The notes: a model not told the origin generated them from the sequence alone. Shown: positions 1 through 6,004, counted from the stretch's first letter. The stretch: 6,989 nucleotides of DNA from an uncultured Collinsella sp. (GCA_902464965.1 CABQLI010000091.1:1-6989); one strand, 5' to 3'. Numbers and translations are program-made.

Positions 1-153
1 ACGCCCACCAAATGTTCGCAGCTCAGAGGCTATGTCCTCTGGGCTGTTTTGTTTTATGTCGCCAAATCCGCCGGCAGTTCCAACCGCCCAACTAGCCAAA
101 AGCCGACCATCTACTTGCCGATCTATCCATCGGCATAACCAATCAGTCCGCAC
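1..153 (-). CDS. Possible partial gene running off the left edge; weak YaaW/UPF0174-like motif
   Basis: A minus-strand frame is open from a GTG at 153-151 to the left window edge, giving 51 residues without a stop. An in-frame TGA lies 12 bases upstream of that GTG, and a GAGAAG stretch 5 bases upstream could serve as ribosome binding site. The last residues, SPEDIASELRTFGG, read like real protein and recall the 'I..EL..FGG' segment of the YaaW/UPF0174 (DUF3944) family. The stretch before it does not clearly match that family and is shorter than its usual N-terminal part. Codon use is less GC-rich than in the PTS genes. Against it: a terminator-like hairpin on the other strand overlaps it. 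If real, it would be transcribed divergently from the gene at 237. The family assignment is a guess from one short motif. Confidence 0.33.
   Translation of the reverse strand, partial: MRTDWLCRWIDRQVDGRLLASWAVGTAGGFGDIKQNSPEDIASELRTFGGR
20..55 (+). terminator. Terminator-like hairpin, plus strand
   Basis: AGCTCAGAGG (20-29) can pair with CCTCTGGGCT (36-45) across a 6-base loop. The stem is 10 bp with one G-U wobble and is followed by GTTTTGTTTT (46-55). On the plus strand this has the form of an intrinsic terminator for a gene ending left of the window. It overlaps a possible minus-strand coding frame, and both readings cannot easily hold unless the two genes converge and overlap. Confidence 0.4.
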
Positions 154-225
154 CGCAACTTCTCAGCAAAACGCCGCGATGTCTGCGCCCTGCGGTATCC
201 TTGGGCCACTTGCACCTGCAGCACC

Positions 226-231
226 AAGGAG
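226..231 (+). promoter_or_regulatory. Ribosome binding site deciding the start at 237
   Basis: AAGGAG lies 5 bases before the ATG at 237. A longer in-frame start (TTG at 201) has no comparable site and would place this Shine-Dalgarno inside the coding region, so 237 is preferred. Confidence 0.7.
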
Positions 232-236
232 CCGCC

Positions 237-923
237 ATGCGCACCGAGCTCGATGTCCCCTTTTCGCACAAAGAAGAAGCCAAGGCGCTGGGCGCCAAAT
301 GGGACCGGACCAAGAAGGTCTGGTATGTACCCAGCGGCGTCAACCCCGAGCCCTTTGCCGAGTGGCTGCCCGGTGTTGACCGATCCGACCCCTCAGCGCC
401 GTATATATATCTAGTACTGGGCAAGCGCGAGTGCTGGAAGTGTCACAAAGAGACCTCGGTCGCGGCCTTCGGCATTCCCTATCGAACCGATAACGACGAG
501 AGCGTCGCCATCGCGCACGCGCCCAACGAATCCGGGCACATTGCCATCGACACGGCCAACGCCAACGCACTCGCCATCGTGCCCGCTCTTGGCTGCGTGC
601 CGGGCGAGATCCGCGACTACCTTCATAAGCGCTGCGGCTACAAGCCCGTAGGCGCGCGAGCCTCCAAAGCCCCGTCGCTCGGCAACACGTGCACCAGTTG
701 CGACGCGCTGCAAGGCAGCCGCTATCTGTTCGAGGAGCCCTCGTCCCCGTTTGCCCTCACTGCCATCAACAAGCTGCCGGCACTGGAGTTTATACGCGTC
801 GAAGTTGCCGGCGTCTTTGGCGTCCCGGCCACGCGTACCGACTTTGACCAGGCACTCTTTACCTGGGCACGCGACCATCACGCCGAGTTCCACAAGCAAC
901 TCGGTGAGGGGATTTATTTGTAG
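237..923 (+). CDS. DUF5710 domain protein with two CxxC pairs
   Basis: This is a 228-residue protein of unknown function. Residues 1-45 match the short DUF5710 pattern: a basic and acidic start, then KEEAKALGAKWD, then KKVWYVPSG and a final FAEWLP. That module is known from proteins of mobile elements and from fusions to nucleic-acid enzymes, where its role is unclear. The remainder holds two CxxC pairs, C66/C69 (ECWKCH) and C152/C155 (NTCTSCD), which could together bind one zinc ion. Between them is a probable alpha/beta region. There is no signal peptide or membrane segment, so it is probably cytoplasmic. The start has a well-placed AAGGAG. It converges with the small zinc-ribbon gene that ends at 962, leaving only 38 bases between the stop codons and no clear terminator. 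The DUF5710 call is fairly firm; zinc binding is an inference from the cysteine spacing. Confidence 0.82.
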   Translation: MRTELDVPFSHKEEAKALGAKWDRTKKVWYVPSGVNPEPFAEWLPGVDRSDPSAPYIYLVLGKRECWKCHKETSVAAFGIPYRTDNDESVAIAHAPNESGHIAIDTANANALAIVPALGCVPGEIRDYLHKRCGYKPVGARASKAPSLGNTCTSCDALQGSRYLFEEPSSPFALTAINKLPALEFIRVEVAGVFGVPATRTDFDQALFTWARDHHAEFHKQLGEGIYL

Positions 924-961
924 GGACGGAGAGGCCTTCACAGTCAGCTCCTCCGCATCAC

Positions 962-1246
962 CTATCCCTCGTCGCCGGCGTCGTACACGATATCGAGGCC
1001 ACAAACGGGGCATTTCTCCGGATACACCGGCATATGAACGCCTGTCTGTTTTCTCACTTCGTCGCTGAACCTGTCGCGCGCATCGATGAACCGAATGTCG
1101 AGACACGGTATTTGCGAGCCGCAGCAAGGGCAGGTGACGACAAACGACCCGCAATCAACCTCTACGCTCGGAAACATATTGTTGTCTATAAGGGCACACG
1201 GCAGTTTTCCGTACTTCCCCATCGCAATATCGCCTCGCCAGCTCAT
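962..1246 (-). CDS. Small zinc-ribbon-like protein, function unknown
   Basis: This encodes 94 residues and I do not recognise the family. Two knuckles, C39-P-C-C42-G (TCPCCGS) and C79-P-V-C82-G (KCPVCGL), are about 37 residues apart and form the usual four-cysteine arrangement of a zinc ribbon. C32, C41 and C48 are additional cysteines near the first knuckle. The ATG at 1246 is chosen because GAGGGGAG lies 5-6 bases upstream; an extension to 1318 adds 24 residues without a better ribosome binding site. It lies downstream of the HNH endonuclease gene on the same strand with a gap of about 120 bases, so the two may be cotranscribed. No transmembrane segment is visible. It could be a nucleic-acid or protein-binding adaptor, but nothing in the sequence shows a partner. 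Confidence 0.68.
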   Translation of the reverse strand: MSWRGDIAMGKYGKLPCALIDNNMFPSVEVDCGSFVVTCPCCGSQIPCLDIRFIDARDRFSDEVRKQTGVHMPVYPEKCPVCGLDIVYDAGDEG

Positions 1247-1280
1247 ACACGCTCCCCTCTCGCTATACAAAACAGGAAGA

Positions 1281-1300
1281 GCATGCACCGGCGGGCATGC
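1281..1300. repeat. Short inverted repeat between the HNH and zinc-ribbon genes
   Basis: GCATGC at 1281-1286 recurs at 1295-1300 around an 8-base spacer rich in G and C. Each arm is itself palindromic, so the element could be an operator or a small hairpin. It lies about 35 bases upstream of the zinc-ribbon start. No T-run follows on the minus strand, so it is not a standard terminator. Chance occurrence is possible. Confidence 0.3.
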
Positions 1301-1368
1301 GCGAGATTGCATCGCCACGCGATCCGATCAAACAACACGATCGTCAAAGAATGCCAAAGCCAAATACG

Positions 1369-2451
1369 CTAATACGGCAGAAGCCCCGCCTTTTCACGCT
1401 TCTTTTCCGAGCGATCGAACTCAATGCGATGGGCCTCAAGAAACACCGTATTGGGTCGCCACTGACGCTCATTCGGCTGCCTTAGCGTCGCACCCGCAAA
1501 GGAAGCGTAGCCGGTCTTATCCAGCAGGTACGATCCGCACAGCCGATATTCGCCGCAAACAGGCTCAAACGAAATCAGATGAGCATCGAATAAAGCATGT
1601 AAGTCGCGCCGAAGCAGAATGCCGTTGCTGGCAACCTGCGATTTGGGTCCCGAGTAATTCTCGATATGTGCAGCCTCCAGAGCTTCGCTGACGCCGCAGT
1701 CCGACACCGCGCAACGGCCATCATAGGCGGCAACGAGCTGCTTGCGGAACCATTGCTGCCCCAATCGCTCGCGCCTTAACGCATAGCGGACCTTTTCGTC
1801 GTCGGTCGTACCCTGTCCGGCAAACTCAATATCGACGGGCATGTGCTTCAGATAGCTCATGTCGGGCGCAAAACGGGGGTCCGGTCCGCCTTTATGAACA
1901 GGACCGTGCAGAACAAACCATCCGTTTTCGGGCTCGAACCGTTCAACAAACGCAAGGCCGAGCACCTTGTAGCCCACCTCGGTTGCAAATATGACTCCGA
2001 CTGGAACGCCACATTCCATGCAGTTGAGCATTTTACGGTTGTAATTCTGGTCTCGAGAACCAACGGCGCCTGGCGCTTGGACCGAATACTTAATGACCCA
2101 CGTACCATCGTCCAAATAGAGCGGAGGTACATCGGTGTAGAAGCTCTTTTTAGAGTTATGGACCGAAAGCGCAAAGATCTTATTGGGATCTTGCTTCACC
2201 CGATCCTGGCCCGGCCAGAAGATCCCTGAATCCCGCGTTACGGGAAAGAAGTCCGAGCCAATTCTCAAACGATACTGATACTGAGGGCTATCTTCCTTGG
2301 TGTGGTGCGGAAGGCTGGTCCAAACGCCGCCGCGCTGTTCCTCACCCAGAAACCACTCCCATGCCTCAACGTATTCGGAAGGCACGAGACTGCAGGCGCG
2401 GTCATAGCTTGGTCCATCCATCAACGGAACAGCAAGGTCAATGTCGTTCAT
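1369..2451 (-). CDS. HNH endonuclease with SRA-like N-terminal region; probable modification-dependent restriction enzyme
   Basis: The 360-residue product has a C-terminal HNH nuclease domain of the HNH_2 type at about residues 228-292. Visible elements are the C247/C252 pair, H262 in EAAHI, N276 in SNGILL and H285 in LHALFD, the expected metal and catalytic positions. The middle, about residues 100-190, reads like an SRA (YDG) base-flipping domain: DDGTW (114-118), the N136/N138 segment of DQNYNRK, then CGVPVGVI and GYKVLG. SRA-HNH fusions are known type IV restriction enzymes that cut DNA carrying methylated or otherwise modified cytosine. The ATG at 2451 is preferred over a GTG at 2460 because AGGTG sits 6 bases before it and overlaps the GTG. 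No methyltransferase lies nearby, as expected for a stand-alone type IV enzyme. The HNH call is strong; the SRA call rests on pattern resemblance only. Confidence 0.85.
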   Translation of the reverse strand: MNDIDLAVPLMDGPSYDRACSLVPSEYVEAWEWFLGEEQRGGVWTSLPHHTKEDSPQYQYRLRIGSDFFPVTRDSGIFWPGQDRVKQDPNKIFALSVHNSKKSFYTDVPPLYLDDGTWVIKYSVQAPGAVGSRDQNYNRKMLNCMECGVPVGVIFATEVGYKVLGLAFVERFEPENGWFVLHGPVHKGGPDPRFAPDMSYLKHMPVDIEFAGQGTTDDEKVRYALRRERLGQQWFRKQLVAAYDGRCAVSDCGVSEALEAAHIENYSGPKSQVASNGILLRRDLHALFDAHLISFEPVCGEYRLCGSYLLDKTGYASFAGATLRQPNERQWRPNTVFLEAHRIEFDRSEKKREKAGLLPY

Positions 2452-2493
2452 CGCCAGCACCTACAACCATACGAACGCGAGTCATGCCACTCA

Positions 2494-2513
2494 ATAATAT
2501 GGCCGAGAGTCAA
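2494..2513 (-). promoter_or_regulatory. Possible promoter elements for the HNH gene
   Basis: On the minus strand TATTAT (2494-2499) resembles a -10 box and TTGACT (2508-2513) resembles a -35 box, but they are only 8 bases apart and cannot work as a pair. TATTAT alone is placed sensibly, about 40 bases before the ATG at 2451. Low confidence. Confidence 0.25.
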
Positions 2514-2603
2514 TTATTACGAGATCTCATTCCGCGATCGGCACATCGTTGATGCTCTCGGTTTGCCGCTGGCGCGTTTGTACCCCGCTGCCCCACTTCC
2601 CTG

Positions 2604-2609
2604 TATACT
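2604..2609 (+). promoter_or_regulatory. Probable -10 box for the gene at 2667
   Basis: TATACT at 2604-2609 matches the -10 consensus at five of six positions. The nearest -35-like hexamer, TTGTAC at 2578-2583, is 20 bases away, longer than usual. Transcription would begin near 2616, leaving a leader of about 50 bases that contains the ribosome binding site. Confidence 0.4.
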
Positions 2610-2655
2610 GATGTAGCACGTGTTTCATCCGGGCTTGTTGGGCCGGATTGTTCAT

Positions 2656-2662
2656 GGGAGGT
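2656..2662 (+). promoter_or_regulatory. Ribosome binding site for the GTG start at 2667
   Basis: GGGAGGT ends 4 bases before a GTG. This strong site supports GTG as the start of the short gene, since no ATG follows in that frame until residue 84. Confidence 0.6.
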
Positions 2663-2666
2663 TCTT

Positions 2667-3158
2667 GTGGCTGTTTCGAATCCGCCTAAGGGAAGCGTTT
2701 CTTCTTCGTCCATCAAGCCGGTTACGCGCAAGGCCGTGCGTTGCCAGCGCGAGGTCGCTTGGCTTGTCACGCAGGCAGCGGGCAGGCTTGTGGCGACCAC
2801 TCAGGACGTCAATGCGCCTACGCCGAGCTTTGTGCTGGCAGTGGCGCTGGATCGAGTACGCCAGCTGGAACTCGCCGCACAAGAAGACGGCAACCATCTT
2901 GGCTACCAGAATGTTATGGCGCCCGACCTGCAAACGTTCTGCCACATGGCCAAGTTGCCCGCCGCGCCCAATGCGCTTTCGGACGCAGGCTACATGTTTA
3001 CGCTTTCGGGCGCGGACCTTATCCGCGACATCTATGCATACTGCAGCGAGCTCGCCGAGCGCCACGTCTTTGACGCGGCAGAAGTCAAACCGGGATATGT
3101 CATCAAGCTGGTTCTTAGGCTGTTCTTGATGGACGGGTTCGGGGCCATGCCGGCGTAA
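2667..3158 (+). CDS. Hypothetical protein, 163 residues
   Basis: I do not recognise this protein. It starts with GTG behind a GGGAGGT site. The first 20 residues are rich in Ser, Pro and Lys and look disordered. Residues about 22-75 and 115-160 are probably helical, with alternating hydrophobic and charged positions. Two cysteines (C26, C92) and a third (C126) are widely spaced, without a zinc-binding pattern. There is no signal peptide, and the C-terminal YVIKLVLRLFLMDGFG is hydrophobic but too short and amphipathic to call a membrane anchor. It is divergent from the HNH gene, with about 215 bases between the starts, and convergent with the AlbA_2 regulator. Its third-position GC is like that of its neighbours, so it is likely a true gene rather than a shadow. 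Confidence 0.68.
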   Translation: MAVSNPPKGSVSSSSIKPVTRKAVRCQREVAWLVTQAAGRLVATTQDVNAPTPSFVLAVALDRVRQLELAAQEDGNHLGYQNVMAPDLQTFCHMAKLPAAPNALSDAGYMFTLSGADLIRDIYAYCSELAERHVFDAAEVKPGYVIKLVLRLFLMDGFGAMPA

Positions 3159-3258
3159 ACCGAGTCTTCAGCATCACCGTCGACTGAGCAACAACCGCTT
3201 TACCTTAGTAGGTGCCAATTGAGGGTCGATTATTGGGTCGCCTCGTCCACTAACGCAT

Positions 3259-4725
3259 TTATTCCACGCGCTCTGACAGTCGATACTTGCGGTTGCGGCT
3301 CGTCGCCGGCGCCGTGGGCTCAAGCTCGCCTTGAGCAATGAGCGCGTTGACGCGCGACCTAACCTGGGAAATTGTAAGCCCCGTGCGTTCTGCCAGCTCA
3401 CGCGTCCCCAGCTCGCCGTAGTGTTTGAGTGCCGTCACAATTAAGCCCCCGCCATGATCGACCGGCTCGATCTTTGAACGGTAAAGTACGACCTTGAACC
3501 GATCGAACCCCGGGCAGAACAGGGGCTCGGCCAGACCATGCGCGCGCATGGCATCGATCATCATCGGGATGCCCGAGCCATTGCCCTCAGCCGGCGAACC
3601 TGCGCCATCCGGCAGCGGGATAATCGACATGAGTTTCACGAGCGTCGCGTTACGGCATCGGGAGCTGCCGTCAAACAAGTTCTCGCGAGTCTTTCCCCCG
3701 TAAAGGCCGCCAGGATTCGTCACCTCGACACGATCGTCAAAGACGTCGACGGTAATCGATTGTCCACAGAACCGATCCCCGTATTCTCGATGGATTACAG
3801 CGTTGGCGATTGCCTCGCGCAGAACCTCCTCGGGAATCTCCAGCGAGTCGACACGCGAGACGCCTTGGACGGTCGAGGTTCGCCGCAAATTCTTGGCGAC
3901 GGCCGCGACAGCATCCGAGATCATCTCGCCCAACGTTCCCTCACAGATCATGCGGTCCATGAACCTCAGCGACCCCGCCGTGCCTTTCCGGGTCCCCGCA
4001 TAGACAGCCATGTCGATAAAGAGCTTGGGATAAAACTGCTGAGGGTAGGTGCCCGCAACTAGGAGTCCGGCCTTAGTCACGTTGCCTTGGGAATCGGGGA
4101 AATTCAGGCGCTCCAGCTTTGTTTTCTTGTCCGTCGCACCGTGCATAGCTCGGGGCGTCAGCGAGAAAGCACGCTCTATCGTGCGGTCGATCAGGGCCTC
4201 GTCGAGGTCGCCCACACCCGCGCCCGGCACTGCGTCGCGATCGCTAGGGCTCGTCCGCTCGTATGACGACAGTGCCAAAACCTCGGTCGACGAGAGCGGA
4301 ACATCTTTGTCATCGATGCGTTTGTAGCTGCCGCCTTGAGCGCCCCGCTCTATGACATAACAAGGCTTGCTCGACGGGTCGAGCTCCTCAATTGTGATGA
4401 CCAGAACCACGGTGCCCTGGAGCTCCACGCGTTCAATGGTGTATTTGGGCGGATTGGCCAGTTTTCCGCGACCGCCGGCATCACCCATGCCCGCTACGAA
4501 TTGGTTGAGCACCTTCTCGGTCTCAAAGTTCTCAACCGGGACAAAGCCCGCGCGCTCGCTCACGCCGAGCACGATAATTCCGCCAGCGGTATTCGCGAAT
4601 GCACTAACCGTTTCCCATACGTCGCGGGAAAGCGTCGTGGCGCTCTCCTTGACCTCGACGTTAAGATCGTCCGAGCCCATGCGCCTTAAAGACTCGAGCA
4701 GACCGGTCAGCTCGTTTTCGTTCAT
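3259..4725 (-). CDS. COG2865-type regulator: Schlafen AlbA_2 + GHKL-like ATPase + winged helix
   Basis: The product has 488 residues. Residues about 20-150 form an AlbA_2 (Schlafen) domain, with the typical VEVKES start and the AFANTAGGIIVLGVSE motif. Residues about 298-415 resemble the C-terminal HATPase_c_4 region of COG2865 proteins: EVLREAIANAVIHREY (E304, N308), then DDRVEVTNPGG, and NGSGIPMM at 382-388. Residues about 424-488 form a winged helix, with TRELAERTGLTISQVRSRVNAL as the helix-turn-helix. Members of this group are annotated as predicted transcriptional regulators, but their ligand and mechanism are mostly unknown. The ATG at 4725 is preferred because AAAGGA lies 7 bases upstream; a GTG at 4731 would be only 1 base from that site. 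It is transcribed alone, behind two arrays of repeated TTATCTCTC sites, which suggests autoregulation by its own winged helix. The convergent gene ends 100 bases away with no clear terminator between. Confidence 0.88.
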   Translation of the reverse strand: MNENELTGLLESLRRMGSDDLNVEVKESATTLSRDVWETVSAFANTAGGIIVLGVSERAGFVPVENFETEKVLNQFVAGMGDAGGRGKLANPPKYTIERVELQGTVVLVITIEELDPSSKPCYVIERGAQGGSYKRIDDKDVPLSSTEVLALSSYERTSPSDRDAVPGAGVGDLDEALIDRTIERAFSLTPRAMHGATDKKTKLERLNFPDSQGNVTKAGLLVAGTYPQQFYPKLFIDMAVYAGTRKGTAGSLRFMDRMICEGTLGEMISDAVAAVAKNLRRTSTVQGVSRVDSLEIPEEVLREAIANAVIHREYGDRFCGQSITVDVFDDRVEVTNPGGLYGGKTRENLFDGSSRCRNATLVKLMSIIPLPDGAGSPAEGNGSGIPMMIDAMRAHGLAEPLFCPGFDRFKVVLYRSKIEPVDHGGGLIVTALKHYGELGTRELAERTGLTISQVRSRVNALIAQGELEPTAPATSRNRKYRLSERVE

Positions 4726-4778
4726 CTGCACGTCCTTTCGCTCGGCCCGGCGGAGAATGCCGCGAATAGATTTCCTTC

Positions 4779-4854
4779 GTCTCTCAGTTATCTCTCGTAA
4801 TTATCTCTTGTCTCTCTGTTATCTCTCGTATTAGAGATGAGTGAGAGATGAAAG
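4779..4854. repeat. Repeat array 1 (TTATCTCTC / GAGAGAT), putative operator
   Basis: TTATCTCTC occurs at 4788-4796 and 4819-4827, with a one-base variant TTATCTCTT at 4801-4809. Inverted copies are AGAGAT at 4833-4838 and GAGAGAT at 4843-4849. Related GTCTCTC tracts lie at 4779-4785 and 4810-4816. Unit starts are 13, 18 and 24 bases apart. The array lies in the presumed leader of the regulator gene, just downstream of its promoter, where a bound protein would block transcription. Array 2 has the same layout 165 bases further right. Confidence 0.75.
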
Positions 4855-4877
4855 AAAAGATGTCTGCCATCTGTTTC

Positions 4878-4906
4878 ATTTAAACATGTTTTTGCTGGTA
4901 GAACAA
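4878..4906 (-). promoter_or_regulatory. Extended -10 promoter of the AlbA_2 regulator gene
   Basis: On the minus strand, TTGTTC (4901-4906) serves as -35, a 17-base spacer follows, and TTAAAT (4878-4883) is the -10 box, preceded directly by TGT (4884-4886), an extended -10 element. Transcription would begin near 4871, giving a leader of about 145 bases. The promoter sits between the two repeat arrays. Confidence 0.55.
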
Positions 4907-4914
4907 TCAGTATT

Positions 4915-4940
4915 GAGACAATACCATGATTGCTTGTCTC
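4915..4940. repeat. Imperfect dyad upstream of the -35 box
   Basis: GAGACAAT (4915-4922) and ATTG-CT-TGTCTC (4929-4940) form an inverted repeat around ACCATG, interrupted by two extra bases in the right arm. It lies just upstream of the -35 of the regulator promoter and just before array 2. It may be a separate operator or an activator site. Confidence 0.4.
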
Positions 4941-4943
4941 TTT

Positions 4944-5019
4944 GCTGCTCAGTTATCTCTCATATTTATCTCTCGTCTTTCTATTATCTCTCGTATTAGT
5001 GACGAATGAGAGATGAGAG
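4944..5019. repeat. Repeat array 2 (TTATCTCTC / GAGAGAT), putative operator
   Basis: Three exact TTATCTCTC copies occur at 4953-4961, 4966-4974 and 4984-4992. Two tandem GAGAGAT inverted copies follow at 5008-5014 and 5015-5021, the second just passing the aligned end. Unit spacings of 13, 18 and 24 bases are identical to array 1. By hand count, 64 of 76 bases agree with array 1 at an offset of 165 without gaps. It lies upstream of the regulator promoter and just past the PTS terminator. Confidence 0.75.
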
Positions 5020-5076
5020 ATACGTGAGTAATGAACGAGCGTGGATTTTTGGACGGTCGGAAAGTCCCTCAAACAA

Positions 5077-5110
5077 AAAACGGGGCCGGCCTTACGCCGA
5101 ACCCCGTTTT
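5077..5110 (-). terminator. Intrinsic terminator of the PTS operon
   Basis: AAAACGGGG (5077-5085) pairs with CCCCGTTTT (5102-5110), with an inner CGGC/GCCG stem and a CTTAC loop. On the minus strand the stem runs into a T-rich tract (TTTTTTGTTT, ending near 5071). It begins about 45 bases after the EIID stop codon. A T-run also follows on the plus strand, so it may work in both directions. Confidence 0.9.
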
Positions 5111-5155
5111 CAAACGGACAGTTAGTTATCCAACGCGCGAGCATAGCAGTCAACA

Positions 5156-6004
5156 TTACGCCGCCGCGAACACTCCCAAGCCCGTTCCGATGATGCAGAT
5201 CGCGAAGATACCAATAATAATCCAAATGGTCTTGACGCCCTTTTTGTACAGGGCAACGCAAGCGAACGTTGCCAGCAGGGGCAGCAGACCGGGGAAGATC
5301 GAATCGAACAGATCCTGCAGGACAATCTCCGAACCACCCACGTCAAAGGTCAAAGCCGTGGACAGCGAGACCTGCGCCGCAATCATCGCGCCAATGACGG
5401 TCATTCCGAGGACACCGGCAGCATGCGTCATGCGAGACATAAGGTTGTTCTCTTCGGACTGCTGCAGGAACTTGGTTCCCAGGTCGTATCCCAGATGGGC
5501 GGCGACGATACGCGTTGCAAAGTTAATCACCGAGTAGATGAGCGCGTACACGATGGGGCCGAGCGGGTTGCCCGTCGACGCGATGCCAATACCAATGCCG
5601 GCGGCGACCACGCGGAACGTACCCCAGTAGAACGAATCGCCGATGCCGGAAAGCGGTCCCATGAGGCCGACCTTCATGGCGTTAATCGAGGACGTGTCGA
5701 AGTTCTTATCGGCAGCCGCCTGCTCTTCCATCGAAACCGTTAGGCCGGCTACAAACGGAAGCACATGAGGCGTGATGTTAAAGAACTCGGTATGGCGATC
5801 AAGCGCCGCATAGTAATCGTCGTCGTTGGGATAAATCTTTCGCAGGGGCTTCTGAATGGTGTACATGAAGCCCATTGCCATCATCTTGTCGTACGACTGC
5901 GAGCACTGGCTCGTAAACTGGCGAAGGAACATGCTCCGATACATATCGGGAGTCATAATCGCGTCCTTCTTGGCCTCTTTGAGATCGGTGTTCTGGGTAG
6001 CCAT
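5156..6004 (-). CDS. PTS mannose-family transporter subunit IID
   Basis: EIID is one of the two membrane subunits of mannose-type phosphotransferase permeases; with EIIC it carries a sugar across the membrane while EIIB phosphorylates it. The 282-residue length is normal. Family motifs are clear: YDKMMAMGFMYTIQKPLRKIY near residues 38-58, HTEFFNITPH (71-80), SMEEQ (91-95) and LMGPLSGIGDS (114-124). A hydrophobic region spans about 130-170, and a last membrane helix lies at about 258-280. GGAGG sits 7 bases before the ATG. The start overlaps the EIIC stop codon by one base (TAATG), pointing to translational coupling. It is the last gene of the operon, followed by a strong terminator. The family is certain; the sugar is not shown by this protein. 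Confidence 0.97.
   Translation of the reverse strand: MATQNTDLKEAKKDAIMTPDMYRSMFLRQFTSQCSQSYDKMMAMGFMYTIQKPLRKIYPNDDDYYAALDRHTEFFNITPHVLPFVAGLTVSMEEQAAADKNFDTSSINAMKVGLMGPLSGIGDSFYWGTFRVVAAGIGIGIASTGNPLGPIVYALIYSVINFATRIVAAHLGYDLGTKFLQQSEENNLMSRMTHAAGVLGMTVIGAMIAAQVSLSTALTFDVGGSEIVLQDLFDSIFPGLLPLLATFACVALYKKGVKTIWIIIGIFAICIIGTGLGVFAAA

Larger units (their letters stand above)
4726..5155. other. 430-base intergenic regulatory region
   Basis: This AT-richer stretch has no credible gene. It holds, from left to right, the ribosome binding site and leader of the AlbA_2 regulator, repeat array 1, the regulator's promoter, a GAGACAAT dyad, repeat array 2 and the terminator of the PTS operon. Reading frames that cross it on the plus strand are shadows of the neighbouring minus-strand genes. 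Confidence 0.8.

Noticed and set aside
411..1154. Long minus-strand frame (247 residues) opposite the DUF5710 gene
   Set aside because: It is Arg-rich, has no recognisable motif, and lies antisense to a gene with clear domain sequence and a good ribosome binding site.
1261..1272. TATAGC on the minus strand as -10 box for the zinc-ribbon gene
   Set aside because: Transcription would start inside or after its Shine-Dalgarno site, so it is too close to the start codon.
1086..1691. Plus-strand frame of 201 residues across the zinc-ribbon and HNH genes
   Set aside because: It is antisense to two better-supported genes, has low-complexity composition and lacks a Shine-Dalgarno site.
2578..2609. 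Full sigma-70 promoter TTGTAC with TATACT
   Set aside because: The 20-base spacing is too long for a standard promoter, so only the -10 box is claimed.
3159..3258. Terminator between the two convergent genes
   Set aside because: Only very short complementary stretches (such as ACCT/AGGT) are present, without a T-run.
3538..4062. Plus-strand frame of 174 residues inside the AlbA_2 regulator
   Set aside because: It is a shadow of the opposite strand; the regulator's domain motifs run through the same interval.
4779..5021. CRISPR array or plasmid-type iterons
   Set aside because: Units are only 7-9 bases, appear in both orientations and have no unique spacers of equal length. No replication or cas gene is adjacent, and the placement around a promoter fits operators better.
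5031..5537. Plus-strand frame starting just after repeat array 2
   Set aside because: It crosses the PTS terminator and runs antisense through EIID, with no family motif.
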